A DNA stretch of 64,000 bases from Conchocele bisecta (GCA_029237695.1 CM055266.1:119712569-119776568); one strand, 5' to 3'. Positions 52,101-56,740 are shown, counted from the first letter of the stretch. The notes: a model not told the origin generated them from the letters alone. Translations and numbers: made by a program.

Positions 52101-54947
52101 TTCAAAATTCTTCTTCACATGAACCGCTTGGACCTTGGTAGCCAAACTTAAATCCATGGGTGAAGCCTTTTCAGATTTGTTAAAATGAAGGTCATCGCTA
52201 ATCCAAGATGGCCGCTGTCTAAAAATAGCATAAATTCTTAAAAAATCTTCTTATGAACTGCTGGCCGGATTTCGACTAAACTTGGTAGGAATGATCGATT
52301 TACTATGCTCTTTCAAAGTTGTGAAAATGGTGACCCCGGAGTCAAAAATGGGCATGGCCCGTGGGGTCAAATTGGGGTCCTTTTTTTTTTGACCGAATAT
52401 GCTCATGCCATATATCAAATTGAAGGTATCGATGAGGCGACCAAAAGGTCCATTTATTCAAGATTTTGAACGTCTTTTTCTCAGGAACCACATGGCCGAT
52501 GCTGGCCAAACTTCATAGGAAGTTAAGATCTTTGGGTGAAGCATTTTCAGATTTGGTAAAATGACAGTCATCGCGCTTAATCCAAGATGACCGCCATCTA
52601 AAAATAGCACAATTTTTTTAAAACACATGAACTCAATGTCGCATTCTCCTCTGGTGTTCATGGAGTCAGGTGAGCGAATTAGGGCCATCATGGCCCTCTT
52701 GTTTTAAAACACATGAACTCGATGTCACATTCTCCTCTGGTGTTCATGGAGTCTGGTGAGCGAATTAGGGCCATCATGGCCCTCTTGTTTTAAAATAAAA
52801 TGCTATTTCCAGTATTTGTAATGATGCATCCTATTTAAAAAAAAAAGAAGCTTTTACATATATATGATCATTACCAAAACGTATGAGACATATTCACTAT
52901 TATTGTTATTTATATTTTAAGTATTAAATGAACTTTATAAACAAATAAATAAAAAAAATAAAACGTTTTTTAGAAGCGAATTTGCTGTAGAGGCTTGCAC
53001 GCTTATTTTCTATAAGCGTTGAGTGACATAGATTTTGTTTAATTTATAGTGGCTATATTTGCCTGCGCTGCCTTAATTACTAAATTCAATGGTTTAGGAC
53101 CCGGCGCCGACCGTTTCGTCCCAAGCCGTTATGTTCGGTGTCTAAAATGCGCGTTAACCCAACTGTATACGAGACGATATATGTGGCCGCGTATACACTA
53201 GTCTATACTCGCAGTCATTTTATTTGTTACAGCCGACAAATAATCCGTGAATTAAACTGGCCCGATATGGACCGTGTTCAAAATCGCTAGCGATTCTACA
53301 CGTAATCGTGTACATAGACACTGCTTGAATCTTACTTCCTGCCAATTGACGTAAACTGAAAACAACAAATGGTTGGCTGTTATCGATGGAATTAATTGGC
53401 AATTTCTTCATAAAAAAAAATCCTGACCAAATCTTTCACTCGCCAAACTGGGCGAGTGCCTGTAGAAAGTATTCGACCGCCACAAAAAGCACTCGCCATG
53501 GCGAGCTGGGCGAGTGAAATTTCAACCCCTGAAACCTACTTCTGGAGTAAAACTAAGAAACGTATATATTTTTCCATCAGGGTGTGTGCAACATTGCGTG
53601 TGTGTCGCTGATGATCGGGTATCCAACGGCGTGCTCTGCTCCCCACTCCATCATCAACGGCTTCAAGCGCCTGCTGGCCGTCGCCGTGGAGACCGACATC
53701 GACTTCGCCGAGGCCAACCAGGTAAGTGGCTCGACAGCCGTTTGTGGCACCTCCTGTCGCTAGTTTGTGTCAGTGGCCATCGCTCCCATGTTTGCCAATG
53801 ATGTAGTTTCAGGTGAAGTTTCCCTTGTGCCATTTCAGTTGCTTCGGAGTGTTTGCCACTCCGCTTTTGGAATATCATTCAGAGATCAGTTTCTATTTTT
53901 GCTGTATTACTTGTGCAAGTGGGTGGCAGGTGGGAGCATGCGATGGGTAATTTAACGATAGGGGTTCATCCTTACCGGAATCCCGACTGGAGACCTGGTT
54001 TGGCCCTCACATACGTCTTTGGCATTTTGTATGTGACAGTTGAATCTGGTTATACCCCTTATAATAGTAATCCTACCAGTATTACTTTTAAATAGGGGAA
54101 GGGGGCAAGTGACTTTGGTGCAGTATGGACCTGGCACCAGGTCAGGTTATTCTAATTTCAGGGCTGAATATGTTGTATCTCGATGTAAATATTCCGTTCT
54201 GATTTTGGGATTTTCCACCCAATGCAGCAGGTTAAAACGGGATCGAACCTGTTTGCCCGGCCTTACATGACCTCAGCTGTTGATAGGCCGTTAAACACCA
54301 ATAAACAAACAAACAAATTACTTGTGCAAAGTGATCCGACAGTGAATGTTGTATGGCCCATTATCCCTGTCTGAAAAGGAAATTACGAGTGCGATTAGCA
54401 TAGCCTCAGGTCAGCCTGTGCAGATCTGCACGGTCTAATCAGGGCCTAACTATGGTCGCAATGATTTATACCATTTTGACTTTGTCTATTTGGTCTCTTC
54501 TAAGAAAAATGGCAGTCATCTAATGGAAAATTAATAAATTTCTGAATTTTGGTGTGTCAAGTTCAAAACAATGTGTATTTGGTCCATGACATGCTGGGCC
54601 CGGTTGCTCAAAACCTGTTAGCTTAACAGACTGTTAAATCCTTAGCAATGCTAAGGATTTAACAGTCTGTTAAGCTAACAGAGGCTTTGAGCAACCGGGC
54701 CCTGGTATATAAATCAGTGGGTCGCCATGCCATCAATCAAATGTCGTTATGTCCCCTTTCTGTAAGTGAACATTCCAACTTGTTCTTGCAGACCAAGGAG
54801 TACCTGAAGGATCCGTCAAAGTTTGTGGTTGCTGCGGTAACAACAGCGGCAAAGACTGACACCGTCGCTGCCACCAGCAAGGAAGAAAAGAAGGAAGAAT
54901 CGGAAGAGGAATCTGATGATGATATGGGATTCGGGCTGTTCGATTAG
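11934..54947 (+). CDS. RPLP0: 60S acidic ribosomal protein P0 (large ribosomal subunit stalk)
   Basis: P0 (uL10) binds 28S rRNA and anchors the P1/P2 dimers that form the stalk, which recruits and activates translation GTPases such as eEF1A and eEF2. Joined exons give about 315 residues, against 317 in human. Visible landmarks are WKSNYF near residue 9, [12 protein letters not shown] near 33, [16 protein letters not shown] near 53, [18 protein letters not shown] in the middle, [12 protein letters not shown] near 230, a short Ala-rich hinge, and the tail [11 protein letters not shown] that contacts elongation factors. Nine coding exons are bounded by GT/AG; the start has A at -3 and G at +4. 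Exons 1-3 and 6-9 are intact. Exons 4 and 5 carry many small insertions, but the surrounding repeats show the same error type, so an assembly fault is far likelier than a pseudogene. Confidence 0.95.
12044..12473 (+). mobile_element. Hairpin-ended tandem-array element (family D)
   Basis: The 5' end forms a hairpin-like start (cacgcctgctttagcagaag). About two units with tacaagcttcat..catg, ttgatacatgtgagcatttg and ttaacat(a)accttgacctt follow, ending in ggcggatttcttgtt. A family C element abuts the end directly. Confidence 0.55.
12472..12604 (+). mobile_element. Hairpin-ended element, family C
   Basis: The 5' hairpin is atgccaccatgtttcgaaga paired with gggtggcat. It is followed by the CGTCTGTCTGTCCGTC block and the 3' end cgcatttcttgtt. 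Only 130 bp long, with no array core. It starts exactly where the family D element ends, so insertion targeted the T-rich end. Confidence 0.65.
12994..13116 (+). ncRNA. Candidate structured C/D-type intronic RNA, copy A
   Basis: This 123-nt segment in RPLP0 intron 1 has a terminal stem GTTGC/GCAAC, a C box-like ATGATGA at 13000, and CTGA at 13108. Between them it folds into a rod: GTTACAG (13022) with CTGTAAC (13074), ten base pairs from 13032-13041 with 13063-13072, then GCCA-GCAA-TGGC (13043-13054) with a GNRA-type loop. A small AGCCAcaTGGCT hairpin precedes the D box. Two paralogues of identical length are at 28866 and 29395. Animal C/D snoRNAs are typically processed from introns of ribosomal protein genes, so the location fits. 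No guide target was assigned and the long internal rod is unusual. A SINE-like repeat or a different structured RNA remains possible. Confidence 0.6.
13216..13354 (+). repeat. Minisatellite with (TA)n spacers, left part
   Basis: Three units of GCTGGGTCTACACTTGTAAA followed by ggcaca and a variable (TA)n. The array continues at 15724 after an inserted element. Confidence 0.85.
13355..15723. mobile_element. hAT-like DNA transposon inserted in the minisatellite, 2369 bp
   Basis: Terminal inverted repeats TAGTGGTGCAACGATA at the left and the complement of TAGAGGTGCAACGATA at the right (one mismatch), each followed by cgata-rich subterminal repeats. hAT elements have this type of end and make 8-bp target duplications; atatatat flanks both sides, but in a (TA)n tract this proves little. 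No transposase is visible, so it is non-autonomous. It carries a cysteine-rich coding remnant on the minus strand (14704-14937). Confidence 0.75.
14704..14937 (-). CDS. Cysteine-rich C-terminal coding segment, family unknown, inside transposon
   Basis: An intact 77-residue frame. Its second half reads ...[10 protein letters not shown]8-C, then [15 protein letters not shown] and a stop. The pattern C-x(7,8)-C-[DE]-x2-NGAY-x2-C-[DE]-x-C recurs at 63463-63564 (+) and 63914-64000 (-), with changes that keep the Cys, Asn-Gly-Ala-Tyr and acidic positions, so the frame was once under protein-level selection. A further decayed copy, matching [10 protein letters not shown], lies at about 27230-27370. 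I do not recognise the family. The cysteines suggest a secreted or extracellular protein. Inside the hAT-like element it is probably a captured or co-mobilised exon. The true start is unknown; the ATG is only the first in frame. Confidence 0.45.
   Translation of the reverse strand: MYFYQVNNDNSNWSQILGGKWNSRYLAISQLIGLMTGYSGLFDFKSDLTGDVCSAFLSFFGCDGINGAYGICDQCSC
15724..16187 (+). repeat. Minisatellite with (TA)n spacers, right part
   Basis: Eight more units of the GCTGGGTCTACACTTGTAAA core with (TA)n spacers of different lengths; the unit near 15910 is diverged. Long open frames on both strands (repeats of CRPS and YIYIY residues) are microsatellite reading, not genes. Confidence 0.9.
16188..16820. 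other. Unassigned intronic sequence
   Basis: No gene or repeat structure recognised. Confidence 0.35.
16826..17044. mobile_element. Small CAGG-ended DNA element, 219 bp, 5-bp target duplication
   Basis: Ends CAGGCGCGTAGCT and AGCTACGCCCCTG are inverted repeats. TACAT flanks both sides (16821-16825 and 17045-17049). It contains the ggggggcatgcccccagacc core also found in the 984-bp element at 37486. Non-coding. Confidence 0.75.
17183..17453. mobile_element. MITE with about 50-bp inverted arms
   Basis: Arms ttgtgatatggtttagagtt..gtgtagacaaggtatata (left) and its roughly 85% complement (right, 17400-17453). The centre holds a G+C-rich stretch starting aagatggcgtcgcgggacga, followed by gtaagt (see findings). 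Confidence 0.6.
17464..17930 (+). mobile_element. Full-length SINE with 14-bp target duplication
   Basis: Flanked by CAATGCCGTTTTCG at 17450-17463 and 17931-17944. Starts ccccgtgcaggcaccggggc, contains ggcaccagatcaggttgttc and ctaatttcaggactgaatat, and ends in cggacgttaaaccc plus an ATTCACTCACTCACT tail. A tailed element with a duplicated target of this length is typical of LINE-driven retrotransposition. A tRNA-like head was not confirmed. It inserted at the edge of the MITE. Confidence 0.8.
18175..18405 (-). mobile_element. SINE fragment, 3' part
   Basis: Reverse-orientation copy of the 3' half of the same SINE family: tail tttgttcgtttgttggggtt, then cctatcaacagcaaaggtca, and ttcagccctgaaatcagaat. 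A run of about 12 G near 18285 interrupts it. Confidence 0.65.
18420..20930. other. Unassigned A+T-rich intronic sequence
   Basis: No coding, RNA or clear repeat structure recognised; short A runs (19237) and T runs only. Confidence 0.4.
20933..21117. mobile_element. Foldback element, arms about 75 bp
   Basis: The left arm contains gattcaaacgggagactcaa and cttcaggtttatttc; the right arm (21047-21117) is its near complement. Starts cagttggc and ends gccaactg. Probably a MITE; no target duplication resolved. Confidence 0.65.
21120..23570. other. Unassigned intronic sequence with one weak inverted element
   Basis: A/T-rich with many A or T runs. At 22895-23146 a possible small element has TGAGCGAGTTC ends in inverted orientation and three copies of actatagttc inside. 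No gene recognised. Confidence 0.35.
23580..26089. mobile_element. 2.5-kb CAGGG-ended DNA transposon, 5-bp target duplication
   Basis: Perfect 17-bp terminal inverted repeats (CAGGGCTGTACAAATTG and complement), flanked by AACCG at 23575-23579 and 26090-26094. Subterminal cgggacaagt blocks appear on both sides. The interior (24380-25740) repeats agaatcgtctcctaagac in both orientations and is rich in gaaaacgcgaga. No transposase reading frame is recognised, so it is probably non-autonomous. CAGGG ends with 5-bp duplications could fit a hAT-related group; the superfamily is unproven. Confidence 0.8.
26138..26618. mobile_element. MITE carrying a nested hairpin-ended element
   Basis: Outer inverted ends atacttatctagcaaagtat / atactttgctagataagtat. 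Inside, 26199-26446 is a small hairpin-ended element (tctcctgcgaaagag start, aattcttgtt end). Next to it, 26444-26508 is a near-perfect palindrome with 32-bp arms. Confidence 0.65.
26627..27075. other. Unassigned A+T-rich sequence
   Basis: A 153-codon open frame on the + strand has no recognisable domain, lies in A+T-rich sequence and has no family support. Confidence 0.35.
27080..27720. repeat. Second copy of the interior of the hAT-like element
   Basis: Aligns with about 14740-15310: cattaacctgatcagctggc, ggtaacggctgttccattta, tacttgacaaaaatacaatt, caatgtttcaaacacgact. The minus strand keeps [10 protein letters not shown] of the cysteine-rich remnant but has frameshifts and stops. The terminal inverted repeats of the element were not found here. 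Confidence 0.6.
27986..28060 (+). mobile_element. Family C element, 5' end only
   Basis: Hairpin start tttatgccaccgggtttcga / caggtggcatatagtg, the GTCCGTCCGTC block and ttacggttaacca, then unrelated sequence. Confidence 0.6.
28385..28700 (+). repeat. Tandem repeat, about two units
   Basis: Units with gtgtacacaactcctctgaa, attgaagatgtgcaccttgg and tgtttttatgccgaa, about 180 bp apart; single related unit at 755-905. Confidence 0.65.
28866..28988 (+). ncRNA. Candidate structured C/D-type intronic RNA, copy B
   Basis: The 123-nt sequence is nearly identical to the copy at 12994 inside, but its terminal stem is TGTGC/GCACA instead of GTTGC/GCAAC. Both sides of the stem have changed together. 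C box-like ATGATGA at 28872 and CTGA at 28980. It ends about 200 nt before RPLP0 exon 2. Flanks are unrelated to those of the other copies. Same alternatives as for copy A. Confidence 0.6.
29193..29292 (+). CDS. RPLP0: RPLP0 coding exon 2
   Basis: Acceptor ttacag, then [20 protein letters not shown] and [13 protein letters not shown], donor gtaatg; 100 nt, ends in phase 1. This is the rRNA-binding N-terminal domain of P0. Confidence 0.95.
29395..29517 (+). ncRNA. Candidate structured C/D-type intronic RNA, copy C
   Basis: Lies in RPLP0 intron 2, about 100 nt after the donor. Terminal stem TGTGC/GCACA, GTGATGA at 29401, CTGA at 29509, 123 nt. It differs from the other two mostly between 29408 and 29428; there GTTGCAG still pairs with CTGTAAC through a G-U pair, so the fold is kept. 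The inner rod and its GCCA-GCAA-TGGC tip are unchanged. Confidence 0.6.
29653..30053 (-). mobile_element. Full-length SINE with 12-bp target duplication
   Basis: Flanked by GGTCAAAGACTG at 29641-29652 and 30054-30065. Reverse orientation: (TTTG)n tail, cggcctatcaatagctaagg, tcagccctgaaattagaata, ggtgccaggtcc, and head gtgctcccacctgccaccca. Same family as 53919-54316. Confidence 0.85.
30457..30532 (+). CDS. RPLP0: RPLP0 coding exon 3
   Basis: Acceptor ttacag, then [18 protein letters not shown] and DKNPALE, donor gtgagt; 76 nt. It starts within the Val codon left by exon 2 and ends two bases into Lys77. Confidence 0.95.
30850..31092. mobile_element. MITE, gggcccgtttcac family
   Basis: Long inverted ends around gtttcactaaacttc, gactaaaatgttcgtaagtg and their complements. 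Related copies at 50303-50455, 56127-56240 and 58460-58830. The centre holds caataaatgtaaatcca inverted repeats. Confidence 0.65.
31131..31250 (+). mobile_element. Element ends: CAGGGGTTGAAATTTC end plus SINE head fragment
   Basis: A caggggttgaaatttcactc end (also at 50646 and inverted at 39003-39055 and 53500-53529) joins directly to a SINE head (ggtgggtggtggtcgggc ... ttggccctcaggtacg), like 57740-57870. Confidence 0.5.
31745..31851. repeat. Inverted repeat with CACGTG in each arm
   Basis: Arms of about 35 bp (gtcacgtgatctattgttta and complement, then cactgcaa / ttgcagtg) around a 35-base centre. Likely a small foldback element; the E-boxes may be incidental. Confidence 0.6.
32131..33100 (+). 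mobile_element. Hairpin-ended tandem-array element (family E), copy 1
   Basis: Starts ttttttagccaggttttttg with a fold-back (aaaaaaatcc), then the gggcgggcgggcggcgtcc block, units with tgttactgtaccacctagga and tttcacagcttcataatcaa, later units with tatatctctgcaactgcttc, and ends cctcgtttcttgtt. Class inferred as for family A. Confidence 0.6.
33121..34490 (+). mobile_element. Hairpin-ended tandem-array element (family E), copy 2
   Basis: Same ends and modules as the copy at 32131, with one more unit of each module. Ends cgtggctttgcctcgtttct plus tgtt. The third copy (42052-43860) has many extra bases. Confidence 0.65.
34550..34830 (+). mobile_element. SINE, 5'-truncated
   Basis: Carries tctggtgtggcgaggatctg, gatttcagggctgaatatat and the 3' end gttgataggccgttaaaccc caacaaacgaaaac. 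A tgtacatgta palindrome near 34700 interrupts it. Confidence 0.65.
34833..35460 (+). repeat. Roughly 600-bp repeat, direct copy of an inverted pair
   Basis: Reverse-complement partner at about 52850-53529. Shared landmarks: ctgggcgagtg, caacaaatggt, gtagaatcgctagcgaattt, cgcggccacatata, ttatagaaaataagaagtgt. Adjoins a family F element on the right. Confidence 0.65.
35462..36998 (+). mobile_element. Tandem-array element (family F), about 420-bp units
   Basis: Starts catgtgagctac with the caatgtgtccgtccgtcg block. About three units follow, each with atggtgaccc..gggtcaaaaatgggcgtgg and two CCAAGATGGCCGCC-like motifs. Ends gggccatcatagccctcttg plus tt. The family B hairpin end starts directly after it. 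Open frames such as [15 protein letters not shown] are repeat translations. Confidence 0.7.
36999..37185 (+). mobile_element. Family B element, 5' end
   Basis: Hairpin atgcccccaccaccgaatgg / gagtggggcatatagtg, then the beginning of the family B module (cgctttggtaaatggctta). Cut short before family A sequence. Confidence 0.6.
37186..39003 (+). mobile_element. Family A tandem-array element, split by a 984-bp insertion
   Basis: Starts ttcgaagaataagtagagct, has about two units before and three after the insertion at 37486-38469, and ends ctacagctcttgtt. The 3' end (tgcaggccgcagccac) matches 2130-2214 without indels, so the sequence is still clean here. Confidence 0.7.
37486..38469. mobile_element. 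984-bp CAGGG-ended DNA element with 5-bp target duplication
   Basis: Perfect 12-bp inverted ends (CAGGGTGTCCAC / GTGGACACCCTG). ACCAT is duplicated at 37481-37485 and 38470-38474; removing the element restores the normal array unit (gacaccatacttgg). Subterminal gtcagggaatttt repeats on both sides. An internal 39-bp segment (gagaatgcaggaaatggcgt...) is duplicated at about 38005 and 38290. Contains the ggcatgcccccggacc core. No coding capacity. Confidence 0.85.
39005..39580. other. Intronic sequence; left limit of the error-rich block
   Basis: 39003-39055 holds an inverted copy of the CACTCGCCC/CAGGGG-type element end. The rest is unassigned. Somewhere here clean sequence gives way to the insertion-rich block. 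Confidence 0.4.
39581..39681 (+). CDS. RPLP0: RPLP0 coding exon 4, damaged by insertions
   Basis: The acceptor AG at 39579-39580 is followed by G, which completes Lys77, then CTGTTG, CCGCACATTCGTGG, GTCTTCACAAA, GACCTGA and GATCCTG in the order expected for LLPHIRGN, VFTK, DL, LIL. Donor-like gtaata follows. It measures 101 nt where 88 are expected, so about 13 extra bases disrupt the frame. Exon identity is sure from position, phase and motif order; exact borders may be off by a base. Confidence 0.8.
39935..40480 (+). mobile_element. Family F element, error-rich partial copy
   Basis: Matches the family F start (gctc..acctgag, gtccgtccgtc, cctcggtaaccattgggcct) and first unit, with many extra bases, and breaks off near 40480. 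Confidence 0.55.
40485..42050. other. Unassigned sequence in the error-rich block
   Basis: No gene recognised. Contains C-rich runs (41120-41150). Open frames on both strands have no support, given the base errors. Confidence 0.35.
42052..43860 (+). mobile_element. Family E element, error-rich copy
   Basis: Same module order as 33121-34490: gccaggtttt, ggcgggcgggc-type block, accacctag, cacagcttcata, ctctgcaactgcttc, cgtttcttgtt, with frequent single-base insertions and lengthened homopolymers. Confidence 0.65.
44060..45350 (+). mobile_element. Family F element, error-rich partial copy
   Basis: Starts inside a unit (tcatccaagatggc), has about three units, and ends with the 3' hairpin region (ggctaatcatggccctcctt..gtt). 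A family B 5' hairpin follows directly, the same arrangement as at 36998/36999. Confidence 0.6.
45357..48100 (+). mobile_element. Family B tandem-array element, about 15 units, error-rich
   Basis: 5' hairpin tgcccccaccaccgaattgg / gagtaggggca, then units of about 180 bp with ttgctcggatctgcttcaca, cattgctccaatggtcctc, cccagggtcaaggtcaca and gaaaccttaacgc. The clean array at 61.5 kb has a period near 172, so units here are lengthened by extra bases. Confidence 0.65.
48101..48701. other. Unassigned intronic sequence in the error-rich block
   Basis: No gene or repeat recognised before the exon 5 acceptor (gttgtttccag). Confidence 0.35.
48702..48866 (+). CDS. RPLP0: RPLP0 coding exon 5, damaged by insertions
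   Basis: After acceptor tttccag comes GTGCAAGCCCCTGCGAAGGC (VQAPAKA). GGCCAGAAAAAGGATTCGTTC (GPEK-SF), then pieces of the QAL-IPTKI-GTIE stretch follow, and a gtaag donor at about 48867. It is about 165 nt where roughly 147 are expected. The extra bases create a TAG and frameshifts. The next exon is intact and in the expected phase. Confidence 0.8.
49228..49336 (+). CDS. RPLP0: RPLP0 coding exon 6
   Basis: Acceptor gttacag, then [20 protein letters not shown] and [16 protein letters not shown], donor gtgagt; 109 nt, phase 0 to 1. Clean sequence, which sets the right limit of the error-rich block. Confidence 0.95.
49888..49954. repeat. Near-perfect palindrome in RPLP0 intron 6
   Basis: Two arms of 33 bp (attgcatcat / atgatgcaat at the centre) around a single base at 49921, with one G-T type mismatch. 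Probably a minimal foldback element. Strong hairpin-forming potential in the transcript. Confidence 0.75.
50056..50132 (+). CDS. RPLP0: RPLP0 coding exon 7
   Basis: Acceptor gttccag, then [18 protein letters not shown] and DILSRFMS, donor gtaagt; 77 nt, ends in phase 0. Confidence 0.95.
50303..50455. mobile_element. MITE, gtttcactaaa family, short form
   Basis: Inverted ends ctaaagtttgtacgactaaa / tttagtcgtacaaagtttag and inner cgcaaattta parts. Same family as 30850-31092 but about 150 bp. Confidence 0.7.
50646..50738 (+). mobile_element. CAGGGGTTGAAA-type element end with cactcgcccagctgggc palindrome
   Basis: Starts caggggttgaaa and contains tgttccactcgcccagctgg plus a repeat of tacttgcccag. 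Same end type as at 31131 and, inverted, at 53500-53529. Confidence 0.5.
50740..52788 (+). mobile_element. Tandem-array element (family F), most complete copy
   Basis: 5' hairpin region agctcacctgagcgaagctc / atgtgagctattg, then ccgtcgtcgtcgtccgtg. Four units of about 420-430 bp carry repeated CCAAGATGGCCGCC motifs. The 3' end holds GGGCCATCATGGCCC plus CTCTTGTT, present twice (52682 and 52768) in an 86-bp direct duplication. Matches a Helitron/Helentron-like layout; no Rep or helicase coding. Open frames here are repeat translations. Confidence 0.7.
52850..53529 (-). repeat. Roughly 600-bp repeat, inverted copy, just before exon 8
   Basis: Reverse complement of about 34833-35460. Its outer end, with ctgggcgagtgaaatttcaa and cccctg at 53529, is the CAGGGG-type end. 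Only 51 bp separate it from RPLP0 exon 8, so that exon's branch point and pyrimidine tract must lie in those 51 bp (aactaag at about 53552 is a candidate). Confidence 0.65.
53581..53721 (+). CDS. RPLP0: RPLP0 coding exon 8
   Basis: Acceptor tttccatcag, then [39 protein letters not shown] and IDFAEANQ, donor gtaagt; 141 nt, phase 0 both ends. Confidence 0.95.
53919..54316 (+). mobile_element. Full-length SINE with 13-bp target duplication
   Basis: Flanked by ATTACTTGTGCAA at 53906-53918 and 54317-54329. Head gtgggtggcaggtgggagca, middle ggcaccaggtcaggttattc and atttcagggctgaatatg, end gttgataggccgttaaacac, tail (AAAC)n. Same family as 29653-30053 but opposite orientation. Confidence 0.85.
54596..54702. 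mobile_element. Foldback element in RPLP0 intron 8
   Basis: Ends gggcccggttgctcaaa / tttgagcaaccgggccc, inner arms cctgttagcttaacagactg and complement, tiny central loop at ccttagcaatgctaagg. Ends 89 bp before exon 9. Confidence 0.8.
54792..54947 (+). CDS. RPLP0: RPLP0 coding exon 9 and stop
   Basis: Acceptor ttcttgcag, then [20 protein letters not shown], a Lys/Glu-rich stretch ([11 protein letters not shown]) and [11 protein letters not shown], stop TAG at 54945. The Ala-rich hinge is shorter than in vertebrates. The acidic tail is the shared P0/P1/P2 C-terminus that contacts elongation factors. Confidence 0.97.
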   Translation, partial: TKEYLKDPSKFVVAAVTTAAKTDTVAATSKEEKKEESEEESDDDMGFGLFD

Positions 54948-55077
54948 ATCGCCGTGGACACAAAAACGAAATAACACCAGTGCAAACCAAGGAGCCTCCA
55001 TTGTCGGGTCCACTGTAAAATGTACAATGCCGTGAACTTTGGTTCCAATGGCTTGTAACTCTTTGCATACTCAAAGA

Positions 55078-55083
55078 AATAAA
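55078..55083 (+). terminator. RPLP0: RPLP0 polyadenylation signal AATAAA
   Basis: AATAAA lies 131 nt after the stop codon, followed by a T-rich stretch (gattttttctcgtttctttt) at 55092-55111 that fits a downstream element. The predicted 3' UTR is about 150 nt. Confidence 0.85.
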
Positions 55084-55410
55084 TGTTGAAAGATTTTTTC
55101 TCGTTTCTTTTATTGAGGTTTGATTGAGCTTGCATTGCTGTGTAATTAAGGAGACTATGTACACCTGGGGTGTGTGATCTGGTGTGGCAACGGTGCTTGG
55201 CATAATATAAGGATATTGTGATTTCAATGCTGGAAGCATATGGTAATTTTATTACTGAGTTGGGAATGTCTACACCAGTCGTACATGTGTGCATTCCAGT
55301 CTATTGTATCAAACTTGGGACTCGTCGCATGTTGGGGAAAAGCTGAACTATCTTGTATGGGCAATGCTATATTGCGGGTATGTAATTTGTCTGCTCCCGT
55401 GCCACAATAT

Positions 55411-56740
55411 ATGGTGGGTGGCAGGTGGGAGCATGTGATGGGAAAATTTAACGATCGGGATTCATCCTTACCGGTATCCCGGACACCTGGTTTGGCCCTC
55501 AGTTACGTCTTTGGCCGTTAAACACCAATCAATCCATCATCAAAAATAAGATACAATGTAGATGGGTTTTTTTGGTGTGGTTTAGAGGTTTCACTATATA
55601 TTTCAGTATTGAATGGCATATTAGTTTTAAAGCTGGGGTAGTGGGAGATGTTCTCCTCAATTATTATTTCCTGAATCACTTTAGTTGTGAGGATGGCAAC
55701 ATCTGCATGTGATGTGCTGCTGCAATTTAACTCTGCTAAAAATAGTTATTACCAAGATGTTGAGAAACATAATTTGCCACCTAGTCGTTACTTTCCCAGT
55801 GCTGATCAGTTCGACCTGTGACTAAAGGCCAACCATGGGAAGAGTACACAATCTGTCCTTTGTTCACATGTGGTCTTTATTGACACGGTTAATAGGGAAA
55901 GCAAAAGTGTTGCTGCTTTAGATGGGAAATTGCTATTCAGAGGTGGTCGTCGGTTCCTTACAGGTGTAAGGTAGTGGCCTATGCCATACATGTTTGACTT
56001 ATTTATGGAGGTTTACAAATACATGTACGTTTGTATTGACCTTGATGACCTGCACAGGTTCCTGAAACACATGTGGTGGTTAATTGAACGATAGGGATTC
56101 ATCCTTACTGGTATCTCTGAGAGCACGGGGCCCCGTTACACTAAACTTTGGACAACTAAAATGTTCATAAGTGTAAATTTAGGATCGTCTGTAAAGTTCA
56201 ATTGATGGGTTTACGTTTATTGAGCATATGCAGCCACAGGTGATGGGAACAACTAATCTGATAGTATGTTGTTCCTTTTATAAATACTATAATATACTAT
56301 ATATATATACTATCGTGACGAAAATTGTCGTCTACTGTTATTCATTTTTGCCTTAATTCTTGACAAAAAAACATGTTTTGGCAGCACATGAGAATTCTCG
56401 TGCGCTCTCAAAACAGGGTTTTATTGAAAAATATTCAAAATGAAACATTTCCAGCAGACGACAAAATTTAATTCAGCGTAGTAAGGGTTAATACAAATGA
56501 CTGATGTCTTTACAAAAATATTTGGCCGCTTGTCTCGTTAAGGAAAAGTCGTTTAATACACTGTCATTATATAGGCCAAATGGTCGTGGGGAATTCAAAG
56601 TGGTTTCGTGGGGAATTCAAAGTGGTCTCGCATAAGACCAGTCTCTTAATAATGTACGTGGTTGCTTGTGCAAGTTTGACTGTATTTGGGTGAAAAATAA
56701 CCCCACTGGTTTGATGGTGTAAGTTAAACACTACCATGCC
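55411..56740 (+). repeat. Duplicated block, copy 1
   Basis: Runs from a shortened SINE (ggtgggtggcaggtggga ... ggccgttaaacaccaat) through aaaataagatacaatgtaga, a partial MITE (56127-56240) and gacgaaaattgtcgtctact. The second copy is at 57740-59340, offset about 2.3 kb, later 2.6 kb because of extra sequence at 58640-58940. Confidence 0.75.
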
